Assembly: GCA_910584205.1 (NCBI GenBank) | Contig: CAJUAA010000028.1 | Location: 1-58,640 of the forward strand | Origin: an uncultured Lachnospiraceae bacterium | GTDB taxonomy: Bacteria; Bacillota; Clostridia; Lachnospirales; Lachnospiraceae | Length of the DNA: 58,640 nt | Direction of reading: 5' to 3' | Shown here: piece by piece, positions 7,227 through 15,297 of the stretch | How positions within the stretch are numbered: position 1 is the first letter of the stretch | How the letters are laid out: each line of letters opens with the position of its first letter | Position numbers and translations under genes: made by a program | Notes under the pieces: generated by a model | Seen by the model: the letters and a program-made list of their open reading frames with translations, nothing else | Told to the model about the DNA's origin: nothing | Database searches by the model: none

Positions 7227-8612
7227 TTATCCGCCGCACTTCTGCCCTACGGCCCGCATCTGATCGGGGGCAGGCTCCCAGCCGAATCCGATCTCTACGA
7301 TTCGGTTCGGATAGCAGAGCAGATACCGGTTTCTGGCTCTACTATCCGAACCGTATAACTGATAAGCTTCCCGGGCGCCCCAGGGGGCAGCGTCGCTCTC
7401 CAGCCATACCGAATCCATCCCCGGGTCTCCAAGGAGCGAGCGCAGGCAGAGCTGATAGAGGGCCGGGAATTTTATCTGGGTGATCGTGTAATCAAGGTCC
7501 GGCAGTTCGGAGAAATTCTCCGCGTCAAACCGGGGATGCTGCCGCATGTCATACTGGCCGAGCAGCAGGGACTCGTTCCCGCTGTGTTCACGGATGTAGA
7601 GGTTGGAAGCAGGCGGTGCTTCCAGCAGATCTTCCAGAGTCAGGGGCAGTTCATCCTGCCGGACAGTCCAGATGCGGCCGTTGTATTCGTAAGTCTCCTG
7701 CCCGGCCTCCTCCTGGCCAAACCCCTCGGAATGGAGGACTGCGAAAAGGATGGCTCCCGCCAGAAAGAGGGTGAGAAAGACGGCAGAAAGCAGAGTTACA
7801 GTCCGGTTGACATTCCGGGGTGCTTTCCTGCGTTTCAGGAATTCCCGGATGGTAAGGATGACGGCATTCAGGGCGACCGCGTAATAAAGGAAGGCAAAAA
7901 CCGTAATCACCCGGATGGATACGGGCGCGGTAGTCAGTACGGCGGCAAGCCAGTAGAGAACGAACGGGACAATGAGAAAAAGCAGTATGCGCAGTCTCCA
8001 GGAGCGGCCGTTTGTGTTTATGAATTCTCCTCGTGCCGCCGCTTTGACTGCCCGGGCATGCCAGCGGTAATAGCCTGTGATCTCGGACGCGCACAGAAAG
8101 AAAAGAATGATCCAGGCGACGCCGGTGCAGGGCGCCGACGGGCTGGAGAGGATCCGTATGGGATCGTTCCGTATCCCGATGAAAAACAGGGCGCACTGGA
8201 GGACTGCCACCGCCAGAAGCAGAAAATAAGCCGGCAGGAAGGAACGTTTAGCCGCCCGGTGGATGGTGTCCGCCTTTACAGTCGGATCGGTCTCCAGAGG
8301 GATGGGATGTTCTCCTTCGTGACAGAAGATCTGCATCTGGGCGGAAGTACAGGTGGGCTGCCAGCCGGTGTGCCTGCAGTAATCCTGGAACGCCCGCTGG
8401 CCTTCGGTCAGACCCGGGTCAAATCCGGACGCTTTCGGATAAAAGGTGACGGCAAAATGAAGGCGTGCAGGCTCGATCCGCCGGTACACCCATCCGAAAG
8501 AAGAGATCCGTTCGATCATCCAGCCCTCTGCCGCCATTTTCTCAAGACGGGCTTCCATGCCCGTGTAATCATAAAAAGAGCAGGTTTCAAAACAGCGTTT
8601 TTTATTCTTCAT
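7227..8612 (-). CDS. DUF2812 membrane protein
   Basis: The protein has 461 residues. The N-terminal DUF2812 domain (about 5-110) contains FYDYTGMEARLEKMAAEGW, the pattern common to this family. At least four membrane helices follow (about 125-145, 158-175, 205-225, 235-255, with another near 285). The C-terminal domain of about 150 residues has no recognised motif. The function of DUF2812 proteins is unknown, but they are very often paired with a PadR regulator, as here. I start at ATG 8612, which overlaps the padR stop by 11 bp and has AAAGGAG upstream, so translation is coupled. Confidence 0.8.
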   Translation of the reverse strand: MKNKKRCFETCSFYDYTGMEARLEKMAAEGWMIERISSFGWVYRRIEPARLHFAVTFYPKASGFDPGLTEGQRAFQDYCRHTGWQPTCTSAQMQIFCHEGEHPIPLETDPTVKADTIHRAAKRSFLPAYFLLLAVAVLQCALFFIGIRNDPIRILSSPSAPCTGVAWIILFFLCASEITGYYRWHARAVKAAARGEFINTNGRSWRLRILLFLIVPFVLYWLAAVLTTAPVSIRVITVFAFLYYAVALNAVILTIREFLKRRKAPRNVNRTVTLLSAVFLTLFLAGAILFAVLHSEGFGQEEAGQETYEYNGRIWTVRQDELPLTLEDLLEAPPASNLYIREHSGNESLLLGQYDMRQHPRFDAENFSELPDLDYTITQIKFPALYQLCLRSLLGDPGMDSVWLESDAAPWGAREAYQLYGSDSRARNRYLLCYPNRIVEIGFGWEPAPDQMRAVGQKCGG

Positions 8613-8934
8613 CCAGTCCGCACTCCTTTCCAAAGACCTTCCGGTAATCCAGCGCCTGGGCGCAGATCCGTTCATACTCCCGGTCCAGCCGTTCCTGTCC
8701 CCGGTCCGTGAGGAGATAGCTCCGTTTCCGGCCGTCCACCTTCGTCTCCCGGATCATCCCCGCTTCCAGAAACTGTTCCAGCAGCGTATATAGCGTTCCG
8801 GAACCGATGCTGACACGCTGTCCTGTCATGGCAGGCACCCGGTCCAGAATATCCATTCCATAGCATTCTTCTTTCAGGCAGAGCAGGGTATAAAACATCT
8901 GCTCCGTCAGTGTCCGAAATTTTTCCCGCGGCAT
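8602..8934 (-). CDS. PadR family transcriptional regulator
   Basis: The 110-residue protein is a typical PadR winged helix. It contains LTEQMFYTLLCLKEECYGMD, then RVSIGSGTLYTLLEQFLEAG and the wing GRKRSYLLTDRGQERL, followed by a dimerisation helix. The ATG at 8934 follows CAAAGGAGGGAGCGC. It is the first gene of a two-gene unit with DUF2812. Two matching palindromes sit on its own promoter, so it almost certainly represses itself and the membrane protein. Inducing signals for PadR-DUF2812 pairs are unknown; membrane stress or antimicrobial compounds are possible. Confidence 0.9.
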   Translation of the reverse strand: MPREKFRTLTEQMFYTLLCLKEECYGMDILDRVPAMTGQRVSIGSGTLYTLLEQFLEAGMIRETKVDGRKRSYLLTDRGQERLDREYERICAQALDYRKVFGKECGLDEE

Positions 8935-8976
8935 GCGCTCCCTCCTTTGCCGGCGATACTTCCATTGTGATCCCTG

Positions 8977-9024
8977 TTCTCGATTATCGAGAATGTATGG
9001 TTTATTATAAACTCGATATTCGAG
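8977..9024. promoter_or_regulatory. Two PadR operators
   Basis: TTCTCGATTATCGAGAA (8977-8993) is a perfect palindrome at the predicted transcription start. CTCGATATTCGAG (9012-9024) is a second palindrome with the same CTCGA/TCGAG arms, inside the promoter spacer. Their centres are 33 bp apart, about three helical turns, so two dimers would bind one face and block RNA polymerase. Confidence 0.8.
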
Positions 9025-9032
9025 AATGTCAA
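9004..9032 (-). promoter_or_regulatory. Promoter of padR-DUF2812
   Basis: On the minus strand, TTGACA (9032-9027) and TATAAT (9009-9004) are consensus boxes with a 17-bp spacer. The spacer contains one of the two PadR palindromes. Confidence 0.85.
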
Positions 9033-9110
9033 CCCTGTTGAGAAATCTTCTCCATAGTTGGCGATGATCATTCCCTATGGCATGGGGGGTAAAAATTTTT
9101 AAAAAGTTAG

Positions 9111-9139
9111 TTGACAATAACTTCCTGCATGTGTATAAT
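9111..9139 (+). promoter_or_regulatory. Promoter of the feo operon
   Basis: TTGACA (9111-9116) and TATAAT (9134-9139) with a 17-bp spacer form a consensus promoter. A Fur-like box follows at the transcription start. Confidence 0.85.
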
Positions 9140-9150
9140 ATAAACGTAAA

Positions 9151-9165
9151 TGAGATTCATTTTCA
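9151..9165. promoter_or_regulatory. Fur-like box
   Basis: TGAGATTCATTTTCA fits the 7-1-7 Fur pattern TGATAATNATTATCA at 11 of 14 defined positions. It lies 12 bp after the -10 box of the feo promoter, where bound Fur would block initiation. It fits iron-dependent repression of ferrous iron uptake. Confidence 0.65.
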
Positions 9166-9271
9166 TTTGCAAAAAAACACAGGATTATGACCGGAGAAAT
9201 TCCCCGGGACAGCAGACGCGGCAGGAACCCCGGCAGCAGCCTGCACCATATGTTGGAAGGGAGGAAGTATT

Positions 9272-9484
9272 ATGGCACTGGCGCTTATGAACATCGGTGA
9301 GAGGAGAACCGTCATGAAGCTTCGCGGAAAGGATGAAGTGATACGCCATCTGCAGGACCTGGGATTTGCGCCGGGTTCGGAAGTTCAGGTACTGGGTGAA
9401 AATGCCGCAGGCATGATCCTTCTGGTAAAGGGCGTACGGATCGCTCTGGACCGGGAGCTTGCCGGCAAGATCATGGTGGCCTGA
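9272..9484 (+). CDS. feoA: FeoA family protein (first copy)
   Basis: This 70-residue SH3-like FeoA protein contains LRGKDEVIRHLQDLGFAPGS and then VLGENAAGMILLVKGVRIAL. FeoA is a small cytosolic partner of the ferrous iron transporter FeoB. The ribosome binding site GGAAGGGAGGAAG is strong. It is the first gene downstream of a Fur-like box and is followed by a second, diverged FeoA and then FeoB. Tandem feoA genes are common in Clostridia. Confidence 0.9.
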   Translation: MALALMNIGERRTVMKLRGKDEVIRHLQDLGFAPGSEVQVLGENAAGMILLVKGVRIALDRELAGKIMVA

Positions 9485-9555
9485 AAGATGTAAAAGGTTT
9501 AAGAGAATGAAAGGATTTGAACGGTTTCAGAATTGATTGTGAAGGAGAGGGAAAG

Positions 9556-9777
9556 ATGCAGACATTGAGAGAAACAGCGGTAGGAAAGACCGTCTCTGTG
9601 GTGAAGCTTCATGGAGAGGGCGCGGTCAGGCGCAGGATCATGGATATGGGGCTTACGAAAGGGACAGAGGTTTATGTGCGTAAGGTTGCGCCTCTGGGAG
9701 ACCCGGTGGAGGTGACCGTCCGCGGATATGAGCTGTCTATTCGGAAGGAAGACGCACGGATGGTGGAAGTACAGTAG
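9556..9777 (+). CDS. feoA: FeoA family protein (second copy)
   Basis: This 73-residue FeoA domain contains VVKLHGEGAVRRRIMDMGLT and KGTEVYVRKVAPLGDPVEVT, closer to the classical FeoA motif (RR..DMG) than the first copy. I start at ATG 9556 (MQTLRETAVG), which has GAAGGAGAGGG just upstream; an in-frame ATG 13 codons earlier has a poor site. A strong hairpin (GCCTGCC/GGCAGGC, 9790-9811) and a conserved inverted repeat separate it from feoB. Confidence 0.9.
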   Translation: MQTLRETAVGKTVSVVKLHGEGAVRRRIMDMGLTKGTEVYVRKVAPLGDPVEVTVRGYELSIRKEDARMVEVQ

Positions 9778-9887
9778 TGTCTGTCGGATGCCTGCCGGCT
9801 TCAAGGCAGGCGGATATCGTGGAAATGGCGGATGCACAGTACAGTCTGTCTGATTCGGCTGCAAACGCAGTCTGTTTTTAAGAATAT

Positions 9888-9907
9888 TGGTTAGTAAAAA
9901 CTAACCA
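9888..9907. promoter_or_regulatory. Inverted repeat in front of feoB
   Basis: TGGTTAGTAAAAACTAACCA is a perfect repeat with 8-bp arms and a 4-bp centre, ending a few bases before the feoB ribosome binding site. A near copy lies upstream of the DUF2325 gene (15218-15237). It resembles DtxR/IdeR-type half sites (GGTTAG..CTAACC), but with wider spacing. It may be an operator or an RNA hairpin that affects feoB translation. Confidence 0.6.
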
Positions 9908-9920
9908 CGAGGAGGAGAAC

Positions 9921-12068
9921 ATGTCGATGAAAATTGCACTTGCCGGAAATCCGAACAGCGGCAAAACCACATTATTCAATGCATTGACCGGATCGAACCA
10001 GTTTGTCGGAAACTGGCCGGGCGTCACGGTGGAGAAAAAGGAAGGAAAATTAAAGGGACACACGGATGTGATCATCATGGACCTGCCGGGAATCTATTCC
10101 CTGTCGCCCTATACGCTGGAGGAAGTGGTGGCGAGAAACTATCTGATCGCCGACCGGCCGGATGCGATCCTGAATATCGTGGACGGCACGAATCTGGAGA
10201 GAAACCTGTATCTGTCCACGCAGCTGATGGAACTGGGGATTCCGGTGGTCATGGCGGTGAACATGATGGATCTGGTCCAGAAGAACGGTGACCAGATCCA
10301 TATGGAGAAACTGAGCAGAGAACTGGGCTGCAAAGTGGTGGAGATCTCCGCCCTGAAAGGCACCGGTTTGAAAGAAGCGGCAGAGCAGGCGGTACAGGCG
10401 GCGTCCGCTGGCCGGGCGCAGCAGGCGGTACATACCTTTGACCAGAAAGTAGAGCAGGCCCTGTCGGCCATCGAAAAGCAGCTGACCGGTGTGCCGGCAG
10501 AGCAGCAGCGCTTCTTTGCCATTAAGCTGTTCGAGCGGGACGACAAGATCGGTGCGCAGATGAACAGCGTTCCCAATGTGGAGTCCATCATCAGCGACTT
10601 GGAGCAGATGATGGATGACGATTCTGAAAGTATCATCACCAATGAACGATACCGCTTTATCACGTCCATTATCGGAGCATGCTGCAAAAAGGCGAAGAGA
10701 GGCGGTCTGACCACCTCCGACAGGATTGATCAGGTCGTGACCAACCGTTTTCTGGCGCTGCCGATTTTCGCGGCGATCATGTGGATCGTATATTATGTGT
10801 CTGTGACCACAGTGGGAACCTTTGTGACGGACTGGACCAACGACGTGTTGTTCGGGGAGATCATTCCGCCGGCCATCGAAGGCGTTCTGGTGAGTATGAA
10901 CTGTGCGGACTGGCTGCAGGGACTGATCCTTGACGGTATCGTCGGCGGTGTGGGCGCTGTCCTTGGGTTTGTGCCGCAGATGCTGGTGCTGTTTATCTTT
11001 CTGGCATTTCTGGAAGCGTGCGGCTATATGGCAAGGGTGGCGTTTATCATGGACCGGATCTTCCGGAAATTCGGACTGTCCGGAAAATCGTTCATCCCCA
11101 TGCTGATCGGCACGGGCTGCGGCGTTCCCGGCGTTATGGCGTCCAGAACCATTGAAAATGACCGGGACCGTAAGATGACGATCATGACCACGACGTTTAT
11201 TCCCTGCGGCGCGAAGCTTCCGATCATTGCGCTGATCGCCGGCGCGCTGTTTGACGGAGCGTCCTGGGTGGCGCCCAGCGCGTATTTTGTCGGCATCGCG
11301 GCCATTGTGTGTTCCGGTATCATTCTGAAGAAGACAAAGATGTTCGCCGGAGATCCGGCGCCCTTTGTCATGGAGCTTCCGGCGTATCATATGCCGACCG
11401 TCGGCAATGTACTCCGCAGCATGTGGGAAAGAGGCTGGTCATTTATCAAAAAAGCTGGTACAATTATTCTGTTATCCACGATCCTTGTATGGTTCGCAAC
11501 TTACTTTGGCTGGGTGGACGGACAGTTCCGCATGCTGGAGGACATGGAGATGGACCACAGCATTCTGGCGGGGATCGGAAACGCGTTCGCATGGGTCTTC
11601 GTTCCCCTTGGCTGGGGAGACTGGAAGGCGGCAGTGGCGGCCATCACCGGACTGATTGCCAAGGAAAACGTGGTCGGTACCTTCGGCATCCTGTATGGAT
11701 TTGCAGAGGTGTCTGAAGAAGGAGAAGAGATCTGGGGAACGCTGGCGGGTTCCTATACGACAGTCGCAGCTTATAGCTTTCTGGTGTTTAATCTGCTGTG
11801 CGCGCCCTGCTTTGCGGCGATCGGCGCTATCCGGCGGGAGATGAACAACGCAAAATGGACCTGGTTTGCCATCGGCTATCAGTGCCTGCTGGCGTACTGC
11901 GTATCCCTGTGCGTCTACCAGATCGGCACCTTCCTGACCACAGGCGCTTTAAGCGCTGGCTTCTTTGCGGCGCTTGTGATTCTGGCCGGATTTGTGTGGC
12001 TTCTGGTGAGACCTTATAAAAACGGCGGAAAATTAAGGGTAAATATGAAAGGAATGGCGAAGGTATAA
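9921..12068 (+). CDS. feoB: Ferrous iron transport protein B
   Basis: This 715-residue inner-membrane Fe(II) transporter has an N-terminal G domain with G1 GNPNSGKT (about 9-16), G3 DLPG and G4 NMMD. A helical GDI-like region follows (about 170-250). The membrane part has two Gate domains (LIGTGCGVPGVMAS and GLIAKENVVGTFG contexts) and the FeoB C-terminal helices. The ribosome binding site GAGGAGGAG precedes ATG 9921. It sits downstream of two feoA genes and overlaps the next small gene by one base, so all are one iron-regulated operon. Intact and of normal length. Confidence 0.97.
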   Translation: MSMKIALAGNPNSGKTTLFNALTGSNQFVGNWPGVTVEKKEGKLKGHTDVIIMDLPGIYSLSPYTLEEVVARNYLIADRPDAILNIVDGTNLERNLYLSTQLMELGIPVVMAVNMMDLVQKNGDQIHMEKLSRELGCKVVEISALKGTGLKEAAEQAVQAASAGRAQQAVHTFDQKVEQALSAIEKQLTGVPAEQQRFFAIKLFERDDKIGAQMNSVPNVESIISDLEQMMDDDSESIITNERYRFITSIIGACCKKAKRGGLTTSDRIDQVVTNRFLALPIFAAIMWIVYYVSVTTVGTFVTDWTNDVLFGEIIPPAIEGVLVSMNCADWLQGLILDGIVGGVGAVLGFVPQMLVLFIFLAFLEACGYMARVAFIMDRIFRKFGLSGKSFIPMLIGTGCGVPGVMASRTIENDRDRKMTIMTTTFIPCGAKLPIIALIAGALFDGASWVAPSAYFVGIAAIVCSGIILKKTKMFAGDPAPFVMELPAYHMPTVGNVLRSMWERGWSFIKKAGTIILLSTILVWFATYFGWVDGQFRMLEDMEMDHSILAGIGNAFAWVFVPLGWGDWKAAVAAITGLIAKENVVGTFGILYGFAEVSEEGEEIWGTLAGSYTTVAAYSFLVFNLLCAPCFAAIGAIRREMNNAKWTWFAIGYQCLLAYCVSLCVYQIGTFLTTGALSAGFFAALVILAGFVWLLVRPYKNGGKLRVNMKGMAKV

Positions 12069-12214
12069 TGGGAACTTTTCTTGTAGGGCTTGTAGTACTG
12101 CTGGCGGCGGCAAATGCGGTGCGCTGCATTTGGAGAGACAAAAAAGCCGGTAAGAGCTGTTCGAGCTGCGGCGGCGGATGCGGAGGGTGTTCCGGGTGCA
12201 GGACGAAAAACTGA
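12068..12214 (+). CDS. FeoB-associated Cys-rich membrane protein
   Basis: The 48-residue protein has one N-terminal membrane helix (residues 2-20), a short basic stretch and a Cys-rich tail, CSSCGGGCGGCSGC (31-44). It matches the FeoB-associated Cys-rich family, thought to help iron handling at the transporter. The ATG overlaps the feoB stop (TAATG), so translation is coupled. It also overlaps the start of the Fur-like gene by about 19 bp. Confidence 0.85.
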   Translation: MGTFLVGLVVLLAAANAVRCIWRDKKAGKSCSSCGGGCGGCSGCRTKN

Positions 12215-12615
12215 TACGGGTTGCCCGGGAAAAAGATCAGATACTGGATCTGTTCCGGCAGAGGGGCATGCGCATTACAAAGCAGAGAAAGCTGATCCTG
12301 GACATTGTCTTCGAGCATGACTGTGTCTGCTGTAAGGAAATTTATTACCAGGCGTTAAAAAAAGATAAGAACGTGGGGATTGCCACGGTATATCGGATGG
12401 TCAACGCATTGGCCGACCTGGGAGTCTTTCAGGCTAATGTGCCCTGGCGGCTGACAGGTGCGGCATCGTCGGGAGGTCAGGACGGCTGCCGGGTTGTCTT
12501 GAAAAATCGGACGGTCGTGGAACTTGACCGGCACGAATGGCAGAGCCTGCTGGAAGATGCGCTCCGGAAAAAAGGTTACACTGAAGCACTGGAGATCGAA
12601 CGAGTGATATTATAG
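12196..12615 (+). CDS. Fur family transcriptional regulator (short, atypical)
   Basis: The 139-residue protein has a Fur winged helix (RGMRITKQRKLILDIVFEHD, then NVGIATVYRMVNALADLGVF). The usual C-terminal His-rich metal site and CxxC zinc pairs are not visible; a CVCC motif is present in the N-terminal domain instead. I choose GTG 12196 because GGAGG lies 9 bp upstream; an ATG at 12178 has no such site. It is the last gene of the feo operon. It may sense iron in a different way or control the Fur-like box upstream; both are inference. Confidence 0.8.
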   Translation: MQDEKLIRVAREKDQILDLFRQRGMRITKQRKLILDIVFEHDCVCCKEIYYQALKKDKNVGIATVYRMVNALADLGVFQANVPWRLTGAASSGGQDGCRVVLKNRTVVELDRHEWQSLLEDALRKKGYTEALEIERVIL

Positions 12616-12635
12616 AGGGGTTTGTCCATATGGAA

Positions 12636-12675
12636 GGAAAAGGAGTACCGCAGAGCCGGCGCTCCTTTTTCTTTT
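12636..12675 (+). terminator. Terminator of the feo operon
   Basis: AAAAGGAG pairs with CTCCTTTT, with a small inner CCG/CGG stem, followed by a T-rich tract. It lies about 20 bp after the Fur-like gene. Confidence 0.7.
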
Positions 12676-12767
12676 GGGTTTCCGAAAGATTCCGGAATCC
12701 AGACGGACATTGTTCTGTTCCGGGCATTTGTCCATAAACCATTCAGAAACCATTTTCAGAAAAGGTC

Positions 12768-12796
12768 TTGACTTTTAAATATTACATATGTAAGAT
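12768..12796 (+). promoter_or_regulatory. Promoter with BlaI-like palindrome upstream of PBP
   Basis: TTGACT (12768-12773) and TAAGAT (12791-12796) have a 17-bp spacer. The palindrome TTACATATGTAA (12782-12793) overlaps the -10 box. TACAnnTGTA is the core of BlaI/MecI/CopY operators, so a repressor of that family could control the gene. No blaI is present in the window. Confidence 0.55.
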
Positions 12797-12851
12797 ATAA
12801 ATACGGAAAATGATGTCAGGAATCGGGCGGTGCCATATGCGGAGGTGTATG

Positions 12852-15017
12852 ATGGGAAGACGCGGAAGGAGAAGAAACAGAAGGCAGGGCGGCAGCAGAC
12901 GCTGGCGGTATATCTTGGCCGTCCTGGCAGGTCTGGCGGCAGTCAGCGTGGGGATCTGCGGGATACGGTATATACAGATGAAAAACAGCATGCCCTTGCC
13001 GGAGGAGCTGCTGGTATCTTATATGGAGCACATCGAACAAAAGGAATATGAGGAAATGTACGCGATGCTGAACGTGGAGGCATCCGGCAGCATTTCTCAG
13101 GAAGATTTTATAAAACGCAATTCCGCCATCTATGAAGGAATCGGGATGGAGCATATGGAAGTACAGGTGACGGGATATGACAAAGAAAGGGAAGCCGTTG
13201 CCTATGAGACTTCCTTTGATACGTCCGCAGGGCCGGTCCGCTTTGACAACGAAGCGCTCTTTCTGAAAGGGGAGGAGGGCTATGGGCTCATGTGGGAGGA
13301 TACGCTGATCTTTCCGGGGCTCCGTCCTGCGTATAAAGTCCGGGTGTCTGCCGCGCCGGCGAAACGGGGAAATATCCTGGACCGGAACGGTGAGGTTCTC
13401 GCCGGGCCAGGGCTGATGTCTTCCGTCGGCATCGTTCCCGGCAGGCTGGAAGACCGGGAGCTGTCGATCGGGGCGATGGCGGAACTTCTGGAGATCATGC
13501 CGGAGGAGGTGGAGAAAAAACTGTCCGCCTCATGGGTAAAGGACGATTATTTCGTACCGGTGAAGACGATTCCCAAAGTGGATGAGATCGAGTGGCTGAT
13601 CCCGCTGCAGCCGGATGAGGAGATCGACCGGGAGAAAGAGCGTCAGGAAAAGCTTTTGGAGATTCCGGGCGTACAGATCGCAGACGTGGAAGTGCGCCGG
13701 TATCCGCTGGGAGAGGCGGCGGCGCATCTGATCGGTTATGTTCAGAATGTGACGGCGGAAGACCTGGAGGAACATAAGGGAGAAGGCTACACGGCGTCCA
13801 GCGTCATCGGACGGACCGGTATGGAAGGGTTGTTTGAAAAGGAACTGAAGGGAGAGGACGGATGCCGGATCTGCATCGTCAATGCGGAAGGGAAGGAACA
13901 GGAAGTGCTGGCAGAACGCCCGGTGCGGCATGGAGAGGATATCCGGCTGACCATCGACGCCGGGCTCCAGCAGGCGGTCTATGAACAGTATCTGGATGAT
14001 AAGAGCTGTACGGCCGCCATGGACCCGTATACCGGGGAAGTGCTGGCGCTGGTCAGCACGCCGTCCTTTGACAACAATCTGTTTCTCGCCGGCATGTCGC
14101 AGGAACAGTGGGACATGCTCAATGAGAATGAGGACAGGCCCATGTACAACCGGTTCCGCCAGACCTGGTGCCCCGGTTCCACCTTCAAGCCGGTGACGGC
14201 GGCCGTCGGACTTGTGTCCGGCGCGGTGGACCCGGCGGAGGATTACGGGCAGGAGGGCTTAAGCTGGCAGAAGGACAGTTCCTGGGGCAATTATCATGTG
14301 ACGACTCTGCATACGTACGAACCGGTCGTTCTGGAAAATGCGCTGATCTATTCCGACAACATCTATTTTGCCAAGGCGGCGCTGAAGATCGACGCGGAGC
14401 CGTTTGCGGATTCGCTGGACCGGCTGGGGTTCAAAGAGGAGCTGCCCTTTGAGATCCGGATGGCGCAGTCCCAGTATTCCAATTCCGACGGGATCGAGAC
14501 GGAGATCCAGCTGGCGGACAGCGGCTACGGGCAGGGCCAGATTCTTGTGAACCCGCTGCATCTTGCGTGTATCTATTCGGCTTTCGTAAACGATGGGAAC
14601 ATGTTAAAGCCCCGCCTGCTTTTGGAGCAGGGTGCGGAGCCCGCATACTGGATTCCGGAGGCTTTTTCGCCCGATGCGGCGGCGCGGGTGCTGGAGGCGC
14701 TTCGGAAGGTGGTAAATGATCCTCGCGGCACCGGATACCGGGCCCGCCGGGACGACGTGCTGCTGGCAGGCAAGACCGGGACTGCGGAGATCAAGGCGTC
14801 CCAGACGGACACCACCGGCACGGAGCTTGGATGGTTCGCAGTCCTCACTCCTGAAAAAGATACGGAGCGCCCGATTCTGCTTCTGACCATGGTGGAGGAT
14901 GTGAAGGAGCGGGGCGGGAGCGGTTATGTGGTGGGAAAGAGCAGCCGGGTGCTGGATGCGTGGTTTCAGAGCTTTGCAGGCATTTTCGGCGGCATGGGTC
15001 TGAAAAGCGATGACTAA
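12852..15017 (+). CDS. Class B penicillin-binding protein, MecA_N type
   Basis: The protein has 721 residues. A basic N-terminus is followed by one membrane anchor (about 18-38), an NTF2-like MecA_N domain (about 45-170), a PBP dimerisation domain (about 175-340) and a transpeptidase domain. The active-site motifs are S443-T-F-K, S501-D-N and K641-T-G. It cross-links peptidoglycan outside the membrane. This domain order is that of low-affinity enzymes such as PBP2a and PBP5fm, so reduced beta-lactam sensitivity is possible but cannot be judged from sequence. I start at ATG 12852, 6 bp after GGAGG; other ATGs lie at 12849 and 12810. Confidence 0.9.
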   Translation: MGRRGRRRNRRQGGSRRWRYILAVLAGLAAVSVGICGIRYIQMKNSMPLPEELLVSYMEHIEQKEYEEMYAMLNVEASGSISQEDFIKRNSAIYEGIGMEHMEVQVTGYDKEREAVAYETSFDTSAGPVRFDNEALFLKGEEGYGLMWEDTLIFPGLRPAYKVRVSAAPAKRGNILDRNGEVLAGPGLMSSVGIVPGRLEDRELSIGAMAELLEIMPEEVEKKLSASWVKDDYFVPVKTIPKVDEIEWLIPLQPDEEIDREKERQEKLLEIPGVQIADVEVRRYPLGEAAAHLIGYVQNVTAEDLEEHKGEGYTASSVIGRTGMEGLFEKELKGEDGCRICIVNAEGKEQEVLAERPVRHGEDIRLTIDAGLQQAVYEQYLDDKSCTAAMDPYTGEVLALVSTPSFDNNLFLAGMSQEQWDMLNENEDRPMYNRFRQTWCPGSTFKPVTAAVGLVSGAVDPAEDYGQEGLSWQKDSSWGNYHVTTLHTYEPVVLENALIYSDNIYFAKAALKIDAEPFADSLDRLGFKEELPFEIRMAQSQYSNSDGIETEIQLADSGYGQGQILVNPLHLACIYSAFVNDGNMLKPRLLLEQGAEPAYWIPEAFSPDAAARVLEALRKVVNDPRGTGYRARRDDVLLAGKTGTAEIKASQTDTTGTELGWFAVLTPEKDTERPILLLTMVEDVKERGGSGYVVGKSSRVLDAWFQSFAGIFGGMGLKSDD

Positions 15018-15026
15018 CAAAAAGGA

Positions 15027-15057
15027 ATACCTGCATCCCAAATCGAAATGCAGGTAT
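15027..15057 (+). terminator. Hairpin after PBP gene
   Basis: ATACCTGCAT and ATGCAGGTAT form a perfect 10-bp stem around an 11-base loop, 10 bp after the stop codon. There is no T tract, so it may be a weak terminator or an RNA stabiliser. Confidence 0.45.
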
Positions 15058-15217
15058 CACCAGCATTAAATTTTAGATATTTTACCTGTCTACCTGACAG
15101 GGGCATATCATATGCAGGGGATCATCATACAGGAAACGCAGCTGCGCATGCGGATGAGAACAGTTGAAAAAATTTATCAGCAGCGCGGTTGTCTTTTCTG
15201 TAAAATTCTGTTATCAT

Positions 15218-15251
15218 TAGTTAGTAATAACTAATTAGCCAGAACTAACCA
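15218..15251. promoter_or_regulatory. feoB-like inverted repeat upstream of DUF2325 gene
   Basis: TAGTTAGTAATAACTAATTA (15218-15237) has the same 8-4-8 design and core (GTTAGTAAWAACTAA) as the repeat before feoB, with one arm mismatch. A further half site, ACTAACCA, lies at 15244-15251. A shared regulator is likely. Confidence 0.6.
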
Positions 15252-15297
15252 AATGAGGACATGGGGAAGATCCAGGAACATATCGGAGGTGTAGAAG

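Noticed and set aside
7130..7483. 117-codon plus-strand frame next to the DUF2812 gene
   Set aside because: Antisense to the DUF2812 C-terminus, no ribosome binding site, low-complexity Arg/Gly/Pro-rich product.
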